From NCBI GenBank assembly GCA_029817715.1, contig JARUPY010000471.1, positions 1,178,001 to 1,242,000 on the forward strand: a stretch of DNA of 64,000 nt, in the 5' to 3' direction. Shown here piece after piece: positions 14,115 to 25,100 of the stretch. Each line of letters starts with the position of its first letter. The stretch's first letter is position 1. A program made the position numbers and the translations under genes. The notes under the pieces were generated by a model. It worked only from the letters and a program-made list of their open reading frames with translations, was not told where the DNA came from and ran no database searches. The DNA is from Melastoma dodecandrum. Taxonomy: Eukaryota > Streptophyta > Magnoliopsida > Myrtales > Melastomataceae.

Positions 14115-14446
14115 ACATCCATAGAGACGATAACATCATCCTGGCAATCAGGACAATAAAAATCGATATTATCCAAATCCTCTAGAAGTCAATCGGAGAA
14201 GCCTGCATATTCAGAATGCACCCAAACATCACAACCATCACAACACACCCAGCTTCCACCATCTGAATGGTGCCAAATTCTTTTGCATACACCACAATAT
14301 TGTCTTGATTTTACCAGCTTGTAACAATGCCTGCAAAATGTCTGATATTCTCCACTCGAGCCTTTCATCTTCTTAACTTCATTTCCAGGAAAGGTCTGGG
14401 CACGGCTATTACATGTCCGTATGTCCTTACAACACGCAACTCCCAC
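14115..14446 (-). pseudogene. Captured PHD-finger fragment of an ATX3/4/5-like histone methyltransferase
   Basis: On the minus strand this reads FCRHCYKLVKSRQYCGVCKR, then IWHHSDGGSWVCCDGCDVWV and H. After a stop it continues, one nucleotide out of frame, as DLDNIDFYCPDCQDD. The Cys/His spacing (CX2C, CX2C-type pairs, HSD, WVCCDGC, WVH, CPDC) is that of the first PHD finger in plant trithorax-like ATX3/4/5 proteins. It lies inside the Gypsy element, between gag and pol remains. A TGA near 14189 separates the last zinc ligands from the rest, so the present copy cannot give a full finger in one frame. This is not an autonomous gene. Confidence 0.7.
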
Positions 14447-14521
14447 ATCGATCTCCCCGAGTTGGAAAAGAAATGATCTCCAATCTGGTGGCTTAGCAAT
14501 TCTTGTGTAGTTTTTATATCC

Positions 14522-15280
14522 TCATTTGCTCTCGTCCAAGAATTCGTTGTCGCCAAGAGATCTTCTAATTTTTCCTCCAATTATATCCAACTCTTTGATG
14601 TCTTTTCTCAGAGGATGGAAGGTGTACTTCTTTTCTTCATAAGGGTTGAGATAAGTCTCCACCACATATGTGAAAATAACAATATGTAAGTATTCACTAT
14701 GTGTTAAAACATAAGAAACCTCACTTTCACGAATATCGATCATAATATCCCTGTGCCAATCTTTGACTTCCACTTGAGCAATTGACATGGCCCTTTCGAA
14801 GACGACTGACTCCCATTCGATTGGATACACATCAATAATATTTTCGTCCTCATTAGGATATTCATTATAAATATGCTTTATTTCTTCGTCGAACTCTTCT
14901 TTAGCCTTCCAATCTTGATATTCACCGGCGTGCATCTTCTCGCTAAAGTCTGCAATTTCAATTTCGATCCCACCACCGTTGAGATCTAGGGCACATCTCT
15001 CTTCCAATCCACCTCCTCCTGTGTTGTTTACAGGTCCGGTTTCACGGAAAGGATTGTCTTCGATTTCATCAGATTCATCATCATTATTACCTTCCGGTAT
15101 GTCTAAGGGGTTGTGGTTGCCTTCCGGAATCTCCACTCGGGCTCCCACGCGTTCCTGTCGTAGTAGTAGCAACTCTTGGACTACTTGCGATAGATCTTCA
15201 AGCATACTTCGCATCTCAGCAAGTTCCGTCTGTTGATGTTGAACCCCTCTCTCACGGCCTCTACCGTGATTAGCAATCAT
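14522..15280 (-). pseudogene. Gypsy gag start fused to sequence of unknown origin
   Basis: The open frame starts at MIANHGRGRERG. It has a heptad-like stretch (TELAEMRSMLEDLSQVVQELLLL) and then IEIADFSEKMHAGEYQDW, which matches the conserved start of plant Gypsy gag proteins. After that the gag similarity stops. The remaining ~130 residues (EEFDEEIKHIYNEYPNEDE..., VETYLNPYEEKKYTFHPLRK) are not a family I recognise. They may be part of the captured host segment. The frame ends shortly before the PHD-encoding part. Confidence 0.65.
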
Positions 15281-15317
15281 AAAACCCTAAAATCTAACCC
15301 TAAGGTAGAACTCAGGC

Positions 15318-15651
15318 GTCCTTGCGAGGACACCCAAGTGGCGTAAGGTGGGTGGTGGGTGTTTGGAACCTTGTCATGATCCCTTGTTCGAACCCCATCA
15401 CGCACACTCCACTTGGAAAATTAAGGTTGGTCTCCTGGGTGATGGCTAATAAAGCCCAGGAGCCACCCACCTGCTGGGCCTTTGGGCCTCAACTGAAATT
15501 GGACCGACAGGGGAGCAGGCCTCAAGTCGGGCCCAGAGGGGATGTAGAGGGGCCGGGCCTGAGGTTCGCAGGCTTGTAAAAGAGCCTCCGAACCTCGTGA
15601 GAGGGCTCGCAAAAAGTAAGTCAACCACGAACCCCGCTGATATAAAAAAAA
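15318..15651 (+). mobile_element. tRNA-derived SINE inserted in the Gypsy leader
   Basis: About 334 bp are flanked by a 16-bp direct repeat AAGGTAGAACTCAGGC (15302-15317 and 15652-15667). It begins with a tRNA-like head: box A-like AAGTGGCGTAAGGTGG and box B TTGTTCGAACCCC near 15388-15400. It ends in TATAAAAAAAAAA. The two repeat copies join to restore the leader next to the primer site. This is the classic structure of a plant SINE moved by LINE machinery, and it post-dates the Gypsy element. Confidence 0.82.
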
Positions 15652-15679
15652 AAGGTAGAACTCAGGCTCTGATGCCAAT

Positions 15680-15939
15680 TGATGGAGTAGCGTAGCGGAA
15701 AAAAGAGAAATCACAGAAAAACTAGGAGAAAACGAATAGGATGAAGGGAACAATAGAGAATTCTAGGGTTTGTTAGAAAACCTTAAGAAATTCTTAAAAT
15801 AAAATAATATGGTAAAAATAATAATTATCCTCATTAGAAAACCTAAGGCCTTATTTATACTAGAAAAGAAATCTAATGTGATATTTCTAAAATATCCCTA
15901 ATATTATAAATCTAAAAATAATAATATGCTCCAACATCA
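15680..15939 (-). repeat. 5' LTR of the PHD-carrying Gypsy element
   Basis: A 260-bp LTR, TGATGGAGTAGCG...GCTCCAACATCA on the plus strand, adjoining the primer site. It differs from the 3' LTR by scattered substitutions and small indels, so the insertion is not very recent. Confidence 0.88.
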
Positions 15940-15944
15940 ACGTA

Positions 15945-16188
15945 GCAACGACTTTGAAATTTAAATGGTCATGCTTCCTAGTAAAATACACATCAAAACT
16001 AGTAAGGTTCATGGTGGTGCAAAGTAATAGCTTGTAAGGACCATAATTGCCTTTGAAATAAGTGTTTTCTTGTTTCAGCAAACAATCATGCATTTGTGTA
16101 GTCTTCTATAGATGGTTGTCTAGAGCAATGTTTTGGACTAGGAAGTTGTTTAATATTATTTAATGGACACTTGTCGTGGAAAGTTAAT
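15945..16188 (+). other. Host sequence between the Gypsy and Copia insertions
   Basis: About 245 bp of AT-rich single-copy sequence without a reading frame. It is continuous with the SRO 3' flank once the elements are removed. Confidence 0.5.
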
Positions 16189-16193
16189 CTGGG

Positions 16194-16489
16194 TGTTGCA
16201 AATTAAAGTGATGTGATTTTCGAAGAGTCTCATTGGTTCATTGAAACGGTGGTGATGCTTAGTATTACAAGAAGACTCTTCAACTATCAAGGGAGACAAC
16301 GTTTCGGGAACTTAAAAGTCTCCTTTTATTATGTTTACTCTTCCTATAATGTCTTTAGTTTTATAAATAGTTGTGACCTTTTTTTTTTTGGACTTAAGTT
16401 GCATCAATCCAAGTTTTTCTTTCTTCTAAAAATTTCTTTTTCACGATTCGATCATCGAGTGATTCTCAGTGCTTTGTTTTTTTATTACA
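16194..16489 (+). repeat. 5' LTR of the 5.9-kb Copia element
   Basis: 296 bp, TGTTGCAAATTAAAGTGATG...TTATTACA. It contains a TTTATAAATAG TATA-like stretch near 16360 and a T-run, and it abuts the primer site. Confidence 0.92.
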
Positions 16490-16539
16490 TGGTATCAGAG
16501 CTTTGGTTGCGCTCGTGAAGAAGGTATCGTTGATCTTCG

Positions 16540-19500
16540 ATATGGAAGGTGGCGGCGTGTTGCGGGTCTTGGAATGATGCTCTTGACTCAGTCCAACTAT
16601 CGGATTTGGAAAAATTGTATGGAATCGTATCTTGTCGGTGAAGATCTATGGGATATCGTCGTCGCCGATGGTGCCGTTGCTCCGGAGAACGTTGACGCAA
16701 ATGCGGAAGCGCTCAAGAATTGGAAGCAACGTAATGCGAAGACGGAATTTGTTTTAAAGAGGTCCATTTCACATGAGATCTTCGAGCACATAATGGGATG
16801 GGCGTCGGCTCGAGAGATTTGGAATACGCTTGATCGTTTGTTCAACAAGAAGAACGAAGCTTGGCTACAATTGCTCGAGAATGAGTTGGCGGTTGCAAAG
16901 CAAGATGGAATGCCGTGTTCAGAATATTTTCTGAAGGTGAAAAACTTATGTTCGGAAATCTCTCTTATAAATCCGAACGAGAGGATTTCGGAAGCTCGGA
17001 TGAAGCAGTACATCATCCACGGACTTTGGCCGGAGTACACTCCATTTGTCACCTCAATTCAAGGGTGGGCTCAACAACCGTCGCTTGAAGAGTTTGAGAA
17101 TCTCCTCTCCTCGCAAGAGTCGTTGGCTAGACAAATGGCTGGAACGAGCATCAAGGAAGAGTCGAGCAATGCTTTGTTCACAAAGAAGAGTAACTCGGTG
17201 AAAAATGAAAGTAAACCGGAAGGAGAATCTTCGAAGTTCTCGAAGAAGAGTTTCAAATGTTATCGCTGCAGGAAACTCGGTCACATTAAGAGGAATTTCC
17301 AAGTTAAATTGAAGTCGGGAAATTATGCGGATGTTGCGGAGAAACAAGAAGAACAAAAGGAAGAAGATTGGAGTAATTGTTTTCTCGCCGAATCAGTCAA
17401 CGAAGATTCGCCGTGGGTACCTTGTTTGATGGCCGAAGGAAGTTCAAGCAAGAAACCTTCTACCAACAAAGAGTGGATCGTGGATTCTGGATGCGGTCAC
17501 CATATTACCGGAGATGAGACTATTTTCTCGCATTCCTGGACACACGACGGAGGGAATGGAATCATGACCGCGGATAATACCGTTCACAAAATTCGAAAGA
17601 AAGGTACTGTTGTGATCAACAATGATTCTGGAGAATCAATCACTCTCAATAGTGTTTATCATGTGCCAGGAATACAAAAGAATCTTTTCTCCGTCACAAA
17701 CGCGGTGGATGCCGGAAATTTCGTGCTCTTTGGGCCACGAGATGTGAAGTTTCTTCGGAACATCATGGAAATCAAGGCTGATGTTGTTCATACGGGTACG
17801 AGGGTGAAAGATTTATTTGTTTTGTCGGCTTCAGATTCTTATATCGAGAAGATGAGGAGGAATGATACATCATCCTTGTGGCATGCGAGGCTTGGTCATA
17901 TAAATATGACAAAAATGAAGGCTATTATCCAAAAGAAGTTGGTGGATGGATTGCCCGAGTCTTTGAAGATTGACGATGAAAAAGTTTGTGAGGGATGTCA
18001 ATTCGGCAAGTCGCATCGACTTCCTTTCGAGAACTCTACGTCTCGGTGCACGGCTCCCTTAGAACGGATCCATAGTGATTTGATGGGTCCAACAAAAACT
18101 TCATCTTATTCCGGAGGTAATTATATGTTATTGTTTGTTGATGATTATTCTCGGTTCACTTGGGTTTATTTTGTGAAGCATAAGTCGGAGACATTCTCTA
18201 TGTTTCTCGACTTTAAGAAAATCGTCGAAGGGGAGTTGGGCAGAAAAATCATGACGTTGCGGAAGGACGATGGTGGCGAGTTTTGCTCAAATGAGTTTCT
18301 CATTTTCTGCCGAAACAATGGTATTAAGAGGGAGTTGTCATGTCCGGAAACACCGCAACAAAATGGAGTTGCGGAGAGAAAGATCAGACATCTTGTGGAG
18401 ACTTGTAAGAGTTGGTTGCACGCAAAGAAATTGCCCAAGGAGTTGTGGGCGGAAGGAATGAATTGTGCAGCCCATGTGATCAATCGGACGCCCCTGAGTC
18501 CGACAAATAACAAGGCACCATACGAATTTTTGTATGGTGTTAAGCCAAATGTGAAGCATCTTTGAGTATTTGGATCTACTTGCTATGTTCATTTGTCGGA
18601 TTCTCAAAGGAGTAAGTTGGATGCAAAAGCAATCAAATGTGTTTTCGTCGGCTACGACGAATGGAGAAAGGGCTGGAGATGTTTGGATCCTACGATAAAT
18701 AAATGTGTCGTATCTCGTGACGTCATCTTCGATGAGATTTCCTCCTATCACTTTCAAGATCCACCTAGTAAAGAGAATGACATGGTTACCTTACCGTTGT
18801 CTCAGTTTTCAGAAAATTCCTCGGAAGGGGTTCAAGGTGAAAGGGGGCGTATTAATCAAGGTGAGAATGATCAAAGAAATCAGCGACCAAGGAGGTTTGT
18901 TGATCGACCTCTTCGTTATAGAGACGAAAAATTTGTCACTACTTTTTCATGCTTCCTTGCTAATCCGATTGATGATGAAGAACCAACGTCGTATGAGGAA
19001 GCTAAAGGAGTAAGGGAGTGGGAGTTTGCCATGAAGGAAGAAATGGATGCATTGCTGAAAAATGAAACTTGGGATTTAGTTCCGAAGCCACCCGAAGTGC
19101 AACCGGTGTCATGTAAATGGGTCTTTCGCATTAAAAGGAAAGCCGACGGGAGCATAGATCGATTCAAGGCAAAGCTGGTCGCTCGGGGATTCTCTCAAAA
19201 ATATGGAGAAGATTACGAGGAAACTTTCAGTCCGGTTGCGAAGATGACTTCGGTACGCACCATTCTTGCTTTAGCGGCTAGTTTCGGGTGGAAACTGTGG
19301 CAACTAGATGTCAAAAATGCATTCTTATATGGAGAACTTGATAGACATATATATATGGAGCAGCCAATTGGATTTGAATCGGAAAATCATCCGATTTTCC
19401 GAATTTGAAAAAGGCACTTTATGGATTGAAGCAAGCCCCACGAGCTTGGTTCGGAAAAATCGCAGAGTTCTTATGTTTTTGTGGTTATGCGGTATCCAAC

Positions 19501-21825
19501 TCGGATTCAAGTCTCTTCGTCAAGAAAAATCAAGGACTTTTGGTGGTTGTTCTATTATATGTTGACGATATTATTTTAACGGGCATCAATTATTCAGAAG
19601 TTGCTCGGCTTCAAGAAGAACTATCGTTGCGTTTTGACATGAAGAAGCTAGGCGAGGTGAGTAACTTTCTTGTAATTGAAAATTTGGATGATGGGATTTT
19701 TGTGTCTCAATCCAGCTACGCCAAGAAGCTTATTGAGAAGTTCGGAATGATAAACGGGAAGAAGCGGTCAACACCACTCGATATAGGTACGAAGCTTCGT
19801 TGTGATGAAGGAACACAACTATCGGATCTCCGTCTCTATCCCGTCCTTGTGGGAAGCCTGATTTATTTGACTATAACAAGGCCGGATATTGCCTTCTCTG
19901 TTGGTGTTGTTAGCCGATATATGCAAACGCCGAGGAAGCCACATTTCGAGGGAGCAAAGAATATATTGAAGTACGTTAATTCTACTCTTGACGTGGGCTT
20001 ATTCTATAGGAAAGGAGCAAAGTTCTTTTTGGAAAGATTTGTGGATGCTGATTTTGGTAGGGATCTAGATGATCGAAGATCAACTTCTGGATTCGTTTTT
20101 CTATGTGGAAAAACAAGTATTTCATGGTGCAGCAAGAAACAAAGTTCAGTGTCGCTGTCCACCACCGAAGCCGAGTATAAAGCTTCAGCTCATGCCGCTC
20201 AAGAGTGTGTGGTGCGCGTCGTCAACGCAACAAAAATAAATCCTCGTTCACACAAACTAAGCAGTAAGGGCAAGCAAGGGTCGATCCCACAGAGAATCAG
20301 TATCAATTAAGTCTTGTAACGTCAAATTCGATAACCAAATTCAAGGTCAAGTGAACAAATTAAGTGATGAGAAGTTAAACTAACAGCAAAGTGAATCGAA
20401 TTACCAATAAGAATGAAAGATCTAGGACTACCGATTTCCCCTCATGACTTATGCTCTCATATCCCCTCTTCTTATTACTATTGAATTTCATCGGTTGTTA
20501 ACTGTAGGCCGCTAATCTCTCCCCATAACCCTCTCGGATATCCGAGAACGTACCCCCATGTATCAAATTCTCTACTCTAGGTCTAGGCAAAGAACTAGTG
20601 GAGGCCCTTTACGATTTAACCCTACTTTGATTACCCAAGGTGCACGGTATTTCTACTCTCACACTAAAACCCGGTCTCTCGACTCGAAGGTTCCTTAGGT
20701 TATCCTAATCCCGATCTGACCTAGGCTACCCTCTCGAGTCTCCCTAGGTGATCAAATCAATATCAACAGTTGATCAGGCTGCTAATACGCATTAAACACG
20801 GAATTGGATAAACAACCGATGGAAATTCAAATCATAATAAAGAAAGGTTCAACAATTACAAAAGAACACGAGGTTCCATCGTCGTCCTAGAACAAAGAAA
20901 TTAGTTCATAGCGATGCAACACGAAAGCCAGATCAAAGATGAAAGCATAATTGAAATCTAAAAGCAAAAGGGAAAAGAATTTGCAATTCTCCGCCGGCAC
21001 CAATCTCCTGTCACGAGCTTTTTGCCGTCAAAGAAAAACCAATTCCCACCACACCAACCCTAGTACGCCTTAAGTTTGAGTATTTATACTAGGGAATAAC
21101 TAAAGGACCTAAATAGAAATAAAGAAAGAATCTAAGAATTCGGAGGGGAGAAGATTTTCTGGTTTTGCCGCAGCTGCGAGGAAATCTTCTGCAGCTGCGA
21201 ACTTCAATGTGGTGTGCTCCATTTGGCTTCTTCGCAGCTGCGAAGAAATATTCTGCAGCTGCGGAAGTCTCTGAGGTTGCGAACTTCCTCTTGCCCGCAG
21301 CTGCGTCGAGCTGCGGAGGTCTCTGTGGTTGCACTCCTCGCTTCCTTCTCACAACTCTTCCTTCCTCTCTTCGTTGTTCCTCATTTCATCTTCAATTCCC
21401 TACACGAACAATAACGAACGTGAGGTAACACAATTCAGCTTGAAACATCCGATTTAAACACCTAGAACGACGGAACTAACTCAAATCAAGGTACAAATGT
21501 GATCATTTAACTCTACTTTCGTAGAGTTATCAGTGTGTTTGGCTTCGTAGACTTATTGAGGAAATCCAAGAATGCATTGACGAACCTGTTCCTATTCATG
21601 GAGATAACTTAAGTGCGATCAAGCTTACATCAAATCCCGTCTTTCACGTGAGGACAAAACATATTGAACTTGAGCATCACTTCATCCGTGAAAAAGTGCT
21701 TGATGGGATTATTGATATGGTTGCTGTTCGAAGTAAAGACAACATCGCTGACATTTTTACAAAGCCCCTTCCGAAGGGTCCATTTGAAGCTCGGGTTGAT
21801 TCGGAAGGCATCACATTAAGGGGAA
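16540..21825 (+). pseudogene. Copia gag-pol, interrupted
   Basis: gag comes first (SNYRIWKNCMESYL). The zinc knuckle is CYRCRKLGHIKRNF, where the fourth ligand Cys is Phe. Then come protease WIVDSGCGHHITGD, pre-integrase LWHARLGHINMTKM, and the integrase core with HSDLMGP, DDGGEF and NGVAERK. A TGA at 18563-18565 follows. RT has WVFRIKRKADGSIDRFKAKL, DVKNAFLYGEL and an intact YVDD, broken by a frameshift near 19405. RNase H reads SLSTTEAEYKASAHAAQECV, is cut by the solo LTR at 20210-21532, and resumes with WLRRLIEEIQE and HIELEHHFIREKV to the end. Confidence 0.9.
20210..21532 (-). mobile_element. Solo LTR inserted into the Copia RNase H
   Basis: A 1,323-bp segment without coding frames. It is bounded by TG...CA (minus: TGATAACTCTACGAAAGTAG...GCGCACCA) and flanked by the 5-bp duplication GTGTG at 20205-20209 and 21533-21537. 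Removing it rejoins the RNase H codons for Glu-Cys-Val-Trp-Leu. It is best read as a solo LTR left by LTR-LTR recombination of a long-LTR element. It starts with a short perfect palindrome and holds a cluster of GCAGCTGC sites. A related LTR start lies at 52728. Confidence 0.75.
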
Positions 21826-21836
21826 GTGTTGCAAAT

Positions 21837-22120
21837 TAAAGTGATGTGATTTTCGAAGAGTCTCATTGGTTCATTGAAACGGTGGTGATGCTTAGTATTC
21901 CAAGAAAACTCTTCAACTATCAAGGAAGACAATGTTTCGGGAACTTAAAAGTCTCCTTTTATTATGTTTACTCTTCCTATAATGACTTTAGTTTTATAAA
22001 TAGTTGTAACCTTTTTTTTTGGACTTAAGTTGCATCAATCCAAGTTTTTCTTTCTTCTAAAAATTTCTTCTTCACTATTCGATCATCGAGTGATTCTCGG
22101 TGCTTCGTTTTTTTGTTACA
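21837..22120 (+). repeat. 3' LTR of the 5.9-kb Copia element
   Basis: 284 bp, TGTTGCAAATTAAAGTGATG...TTGTTACA, matching the 5' LTR with scattered changes and a shorter T-run. Confidence 0.92.
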
Positions 22121-22125
22121 CTGGG

Positions 22126-25100
22126 GAGTTTATCTGCATGGTTCGAGCGATTTAACTTCCTTTATTCCTGAACATCCCATGATTGCCAATACAATCTTCA
22201 AAAACATATGAGCATTATGTCCTATCAATTTATTCAGTTATATCACTAATGGCTGACCTTTTGGACATCCAAATTAGAATAATCCTGGATGCCAGTTGTT
22301 TTTTCTTTCAGGTGATGTTCTATCGATTCTGTTTTCAAGATACCTGCTGTCCATGTGTTGCCGTAGTGGCCTTTGTTATCGTGGTTTAGAAACAAGAGGG
22401 GTGTTTGGTGTATTTGTTTAGAGGAGCTTCGACTCATAACATAAAGCTTTTTGTTCATGCTTCCTCGGCTTGCTACAGAGAAGCTTCCCAAGACTTCTGT
22501 TGGGGGGTGAGAAGAATTGATGTGCTCTCTGTTTTTCTGTTTTCAGTTTTTGTTGTTGATCTAATGGATTTGTAGGTCGTTGATATATGTTGCTCGTTTA
22601 GTTGCAGGAGTTTTACTCGCTTCTCTGAGCTCTCTCCCTCTATGTGATCCGCTGGTGAAGCTTGTCGTCATGTGGTATAAACCGCGAGAGCATCGGTGTT
22701 GTGCTCTCCTGTTGCCATGTGGGCGCAACGTCACGCCCTCCAAATAATGAACCCGGGATCCATTTTCGACCATGAACTTGTAGGGCAACTAAACATAACC
22801 GACGAACCCAGGAACAGCAGCTCGTTGTTATTAGTTTTCCTCGGAAAGGCCTCAATAGTTCGAAGGGTTCCTGCGGTTCTTGTCCGTTCGATAGACAGGG
22901 ACATAAGGGCGACATGGGTGGGATAACACGAAAAGGTAAAATCATGTTCCGGGTGATTAGGCTTTCTTACAAAGACGACAACCTTGGATGAATGGTGTAC
23001 CGGGGAACGGTTGGATCGTGGGTTGGGGGGGGAGTAGACCGACAGGAGAGTGAGCCACCCACAATAAGAAATAGTGCGGTGTTGTCTTTTTACCATATTC
23101 AGCTCCTCCGACCACGACTGACGGGATGGGACTATTCATCCTCTTTGTCACATTACTGTTTGTCGTTTCCCTCTTCCTAACCCCCCATACCTCGTCCTAT
23201 TACATCGGCAGTTTTTTTATATATTTTTATTTTATTTTATTTGTATATAAAAAGAAATACATGATTAAGGTTGCAAAAACGATGGTGTGATTGGAAGGTT
23301 AATATTTTTATATATATAAAGGAGGAGGAGGAGGAGAGGTTGGTCGGTCGGGTCCCTATTGCATGAAGTTTGTTCCTTTTATTTTTCCTTTTATTCGGGT
23401 CTTTCTTTTTGCAGAGGATAGAAAAGGGATAAAGGGTTTCGGGGGGAGACCCATAAATGTCATTCCAAGAAAGAAAAAAGGTCGTATAATCGGTAAGGGA
23501 GGAGAGTTGGGGGGGGGGGGGGGGTGTTAGTCCAATGCACAAGATTGCCGAGGCAATATTATAATACTGAGTACAGATGTTGCATGAACGTACGGGGGAA
23601 TGGGAGGGGGGGGGGGGGGGGGGTGGTTGGGTTGTGATTGTGAAGGTGTAGGCCACGTGAGAGGAGGAGCGCACACTGCCCGGGTCTAGCCTTTTTTTTC
23701 TTTGGAAGGGAGTTCAGAGAAAAAAGTGTGGGGGTGGGAGAAAATCAAAGTTCAGTCAAAGCATCGGGAACCCAACACACCACCCATCAGAGCTATTATG
23801 CCCCCTTTCCTTTTTTAAAAAAAAAAATTGTGCCCAGAATATTTTAATTTTCTTCTTCATAATCATCTTAGTAAAAAAAGGAACACAAGCAAATGCGAAG
23901 GCATGAGAGTTTGTGTCAGCCATGGAGTTTTGTGGGTCTCCTTGGCTGTAATTTGGACTTTTGTCCGTTTCCTCGCTTAAATTCAATTCAGGTACATGAA
24001 TGCTAAACTAAAGCATTTAAGACCCTACAGCATTAGCACAGCCTGAATCCTAGCTAGAAGGCGTTTTCCTTTTATCGCCTCCTTCTGTGGATTTTACCCG
24101 TTTGGCTTCCGGACAACAAAACCTCATCTTCCTACCGAGAGACGGAGAGGGAGAGAAGTTCTATTTTTACCGTCTCGGACAAAATAATTTCTTGAAAGAC
24201 GGCAGTACGATTGGAAAATTCTACGTTCCTAGCAGTTTTTCTCGTTTGTCAAAAGCAGCTACGTCAAGAAAAGCTCGCCATCGTCAAAACCCACTTCCTA
24301 ATCTGCGTTTAACAAATGCGACCGAAAAAGAAAAGGTTCGCATTTGCTAAATATTGAATTTCTTTTAGACTTACTCACGGAAAACGCATAAATCAGGTAA
24401 TATTTATCACTGGGAGGACAAAATAAACGTGTCGTTCCTGTGTTTTCTTTTCCCTTTATTGCTAGGGATGTTTGGAGTCGAAAGAATTAATGATTGTCTC
24501 CCTCCCCAGCTTACCACGAGATTGCTCTCGTAATAACATCAAACCAACAAAATGTCGAGTTTTCTTCCATGCAATATAAATAAAGAAATAAATAAAAAGG
24601 ACCGTGTCTTGTATCTCTGACCTAACCAACTGAAACACAGAAAACCCTCCGAGTTTTTTTTATTTTTTTTTGGTTTTTTCGACAATTTAACATCTCCCTG
24701 TTATGATGACACCATCAGTAATAATTGTAATAAAAAGCTTTTAGGACAAAATCCATCCCATTCTTTCTTTCCCCGTAACAATTTTTTTTACCGAAAAGCA
24801 GTAAAAAAAAAAAAAAACATCGAAAAAACTCGTTTTTTCGATGTTAATTTTTGTAAACCTCAAATTCGCCTTTGGAAACGTACTTTCCCGATTTATTCGA
24901 GAAATTTTAAAATTTATTTGTCCGCCGACGGGAACAAAGCTCCCAAGAAGAGCCCCGTCGAAAGCATCATTCGCTAGAGACCAGAGAGAGTTACTACTAC
25001 TCTTTTTATTATTTATTTATTTAATTGATTACCGTTAAATAGATCGAGAAATTGGCAGCAAATAAACCAAGGTACGATTTTAATAATGATAACGTGATAA

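Larger units (their letters stand above)
12736..15939 (-). mobile_element. Non-autonomous Ty3/Gypsy LTR element carrying captured host sequence
   Basis: It lies on the minus strand. The 3' LTR is 12736-12985 and the 5' LTR 15680-15939. The target duplication is ATGTA (12731-12735) versus ACGTA (15940-15944), one transition apart. The primer site reads TTGGCATCAGAGC (minus, 15678-15666). A purine-rich tract (CCGAGGAGAT) precedes the 3' LTR. Inside are only the start of a Gypsy gag and the tail of a Gypsy pol (integrase end plus chromodomain-like piece). Protease, RT and RNase H are replaced by sequence that looks host-derived, including a PHD finger. A SINE sits in the leader. Mobility would have depended on proteins from another element. 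Confidence 0.85.
16194..22120 (+). mobile_element. Ty1/Copia LTR retrotransposon, near full length, with nested solo LTR
   Basis: The 5-bp target duplication CTGGG lies at 16189-16193 and 22121-22125. LTRs are 16194-16489 and 21837-22120, both TG...CA. The primer site TGGTATCAGAGC starts at 16490, exactly at the LTR end. The polypurine tract AAGGGGAAG lies just before 21837. gag, protease, integrase, RT and RNase H are in Copia order. The coding part carries an early frame problem, a TGA at 18563, a frameshift near 19405, and the nested LTR inside RNase H. About a dozen differences between the LTRs by eye indicate an older insertion. It is not mobile on its own. Confidence 0.93.

Noticed and set aside
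24087..24350. 88-codon open frame
   Set aside because: No ATG at its start, no recognisable similarity, low-complexity surroundings.
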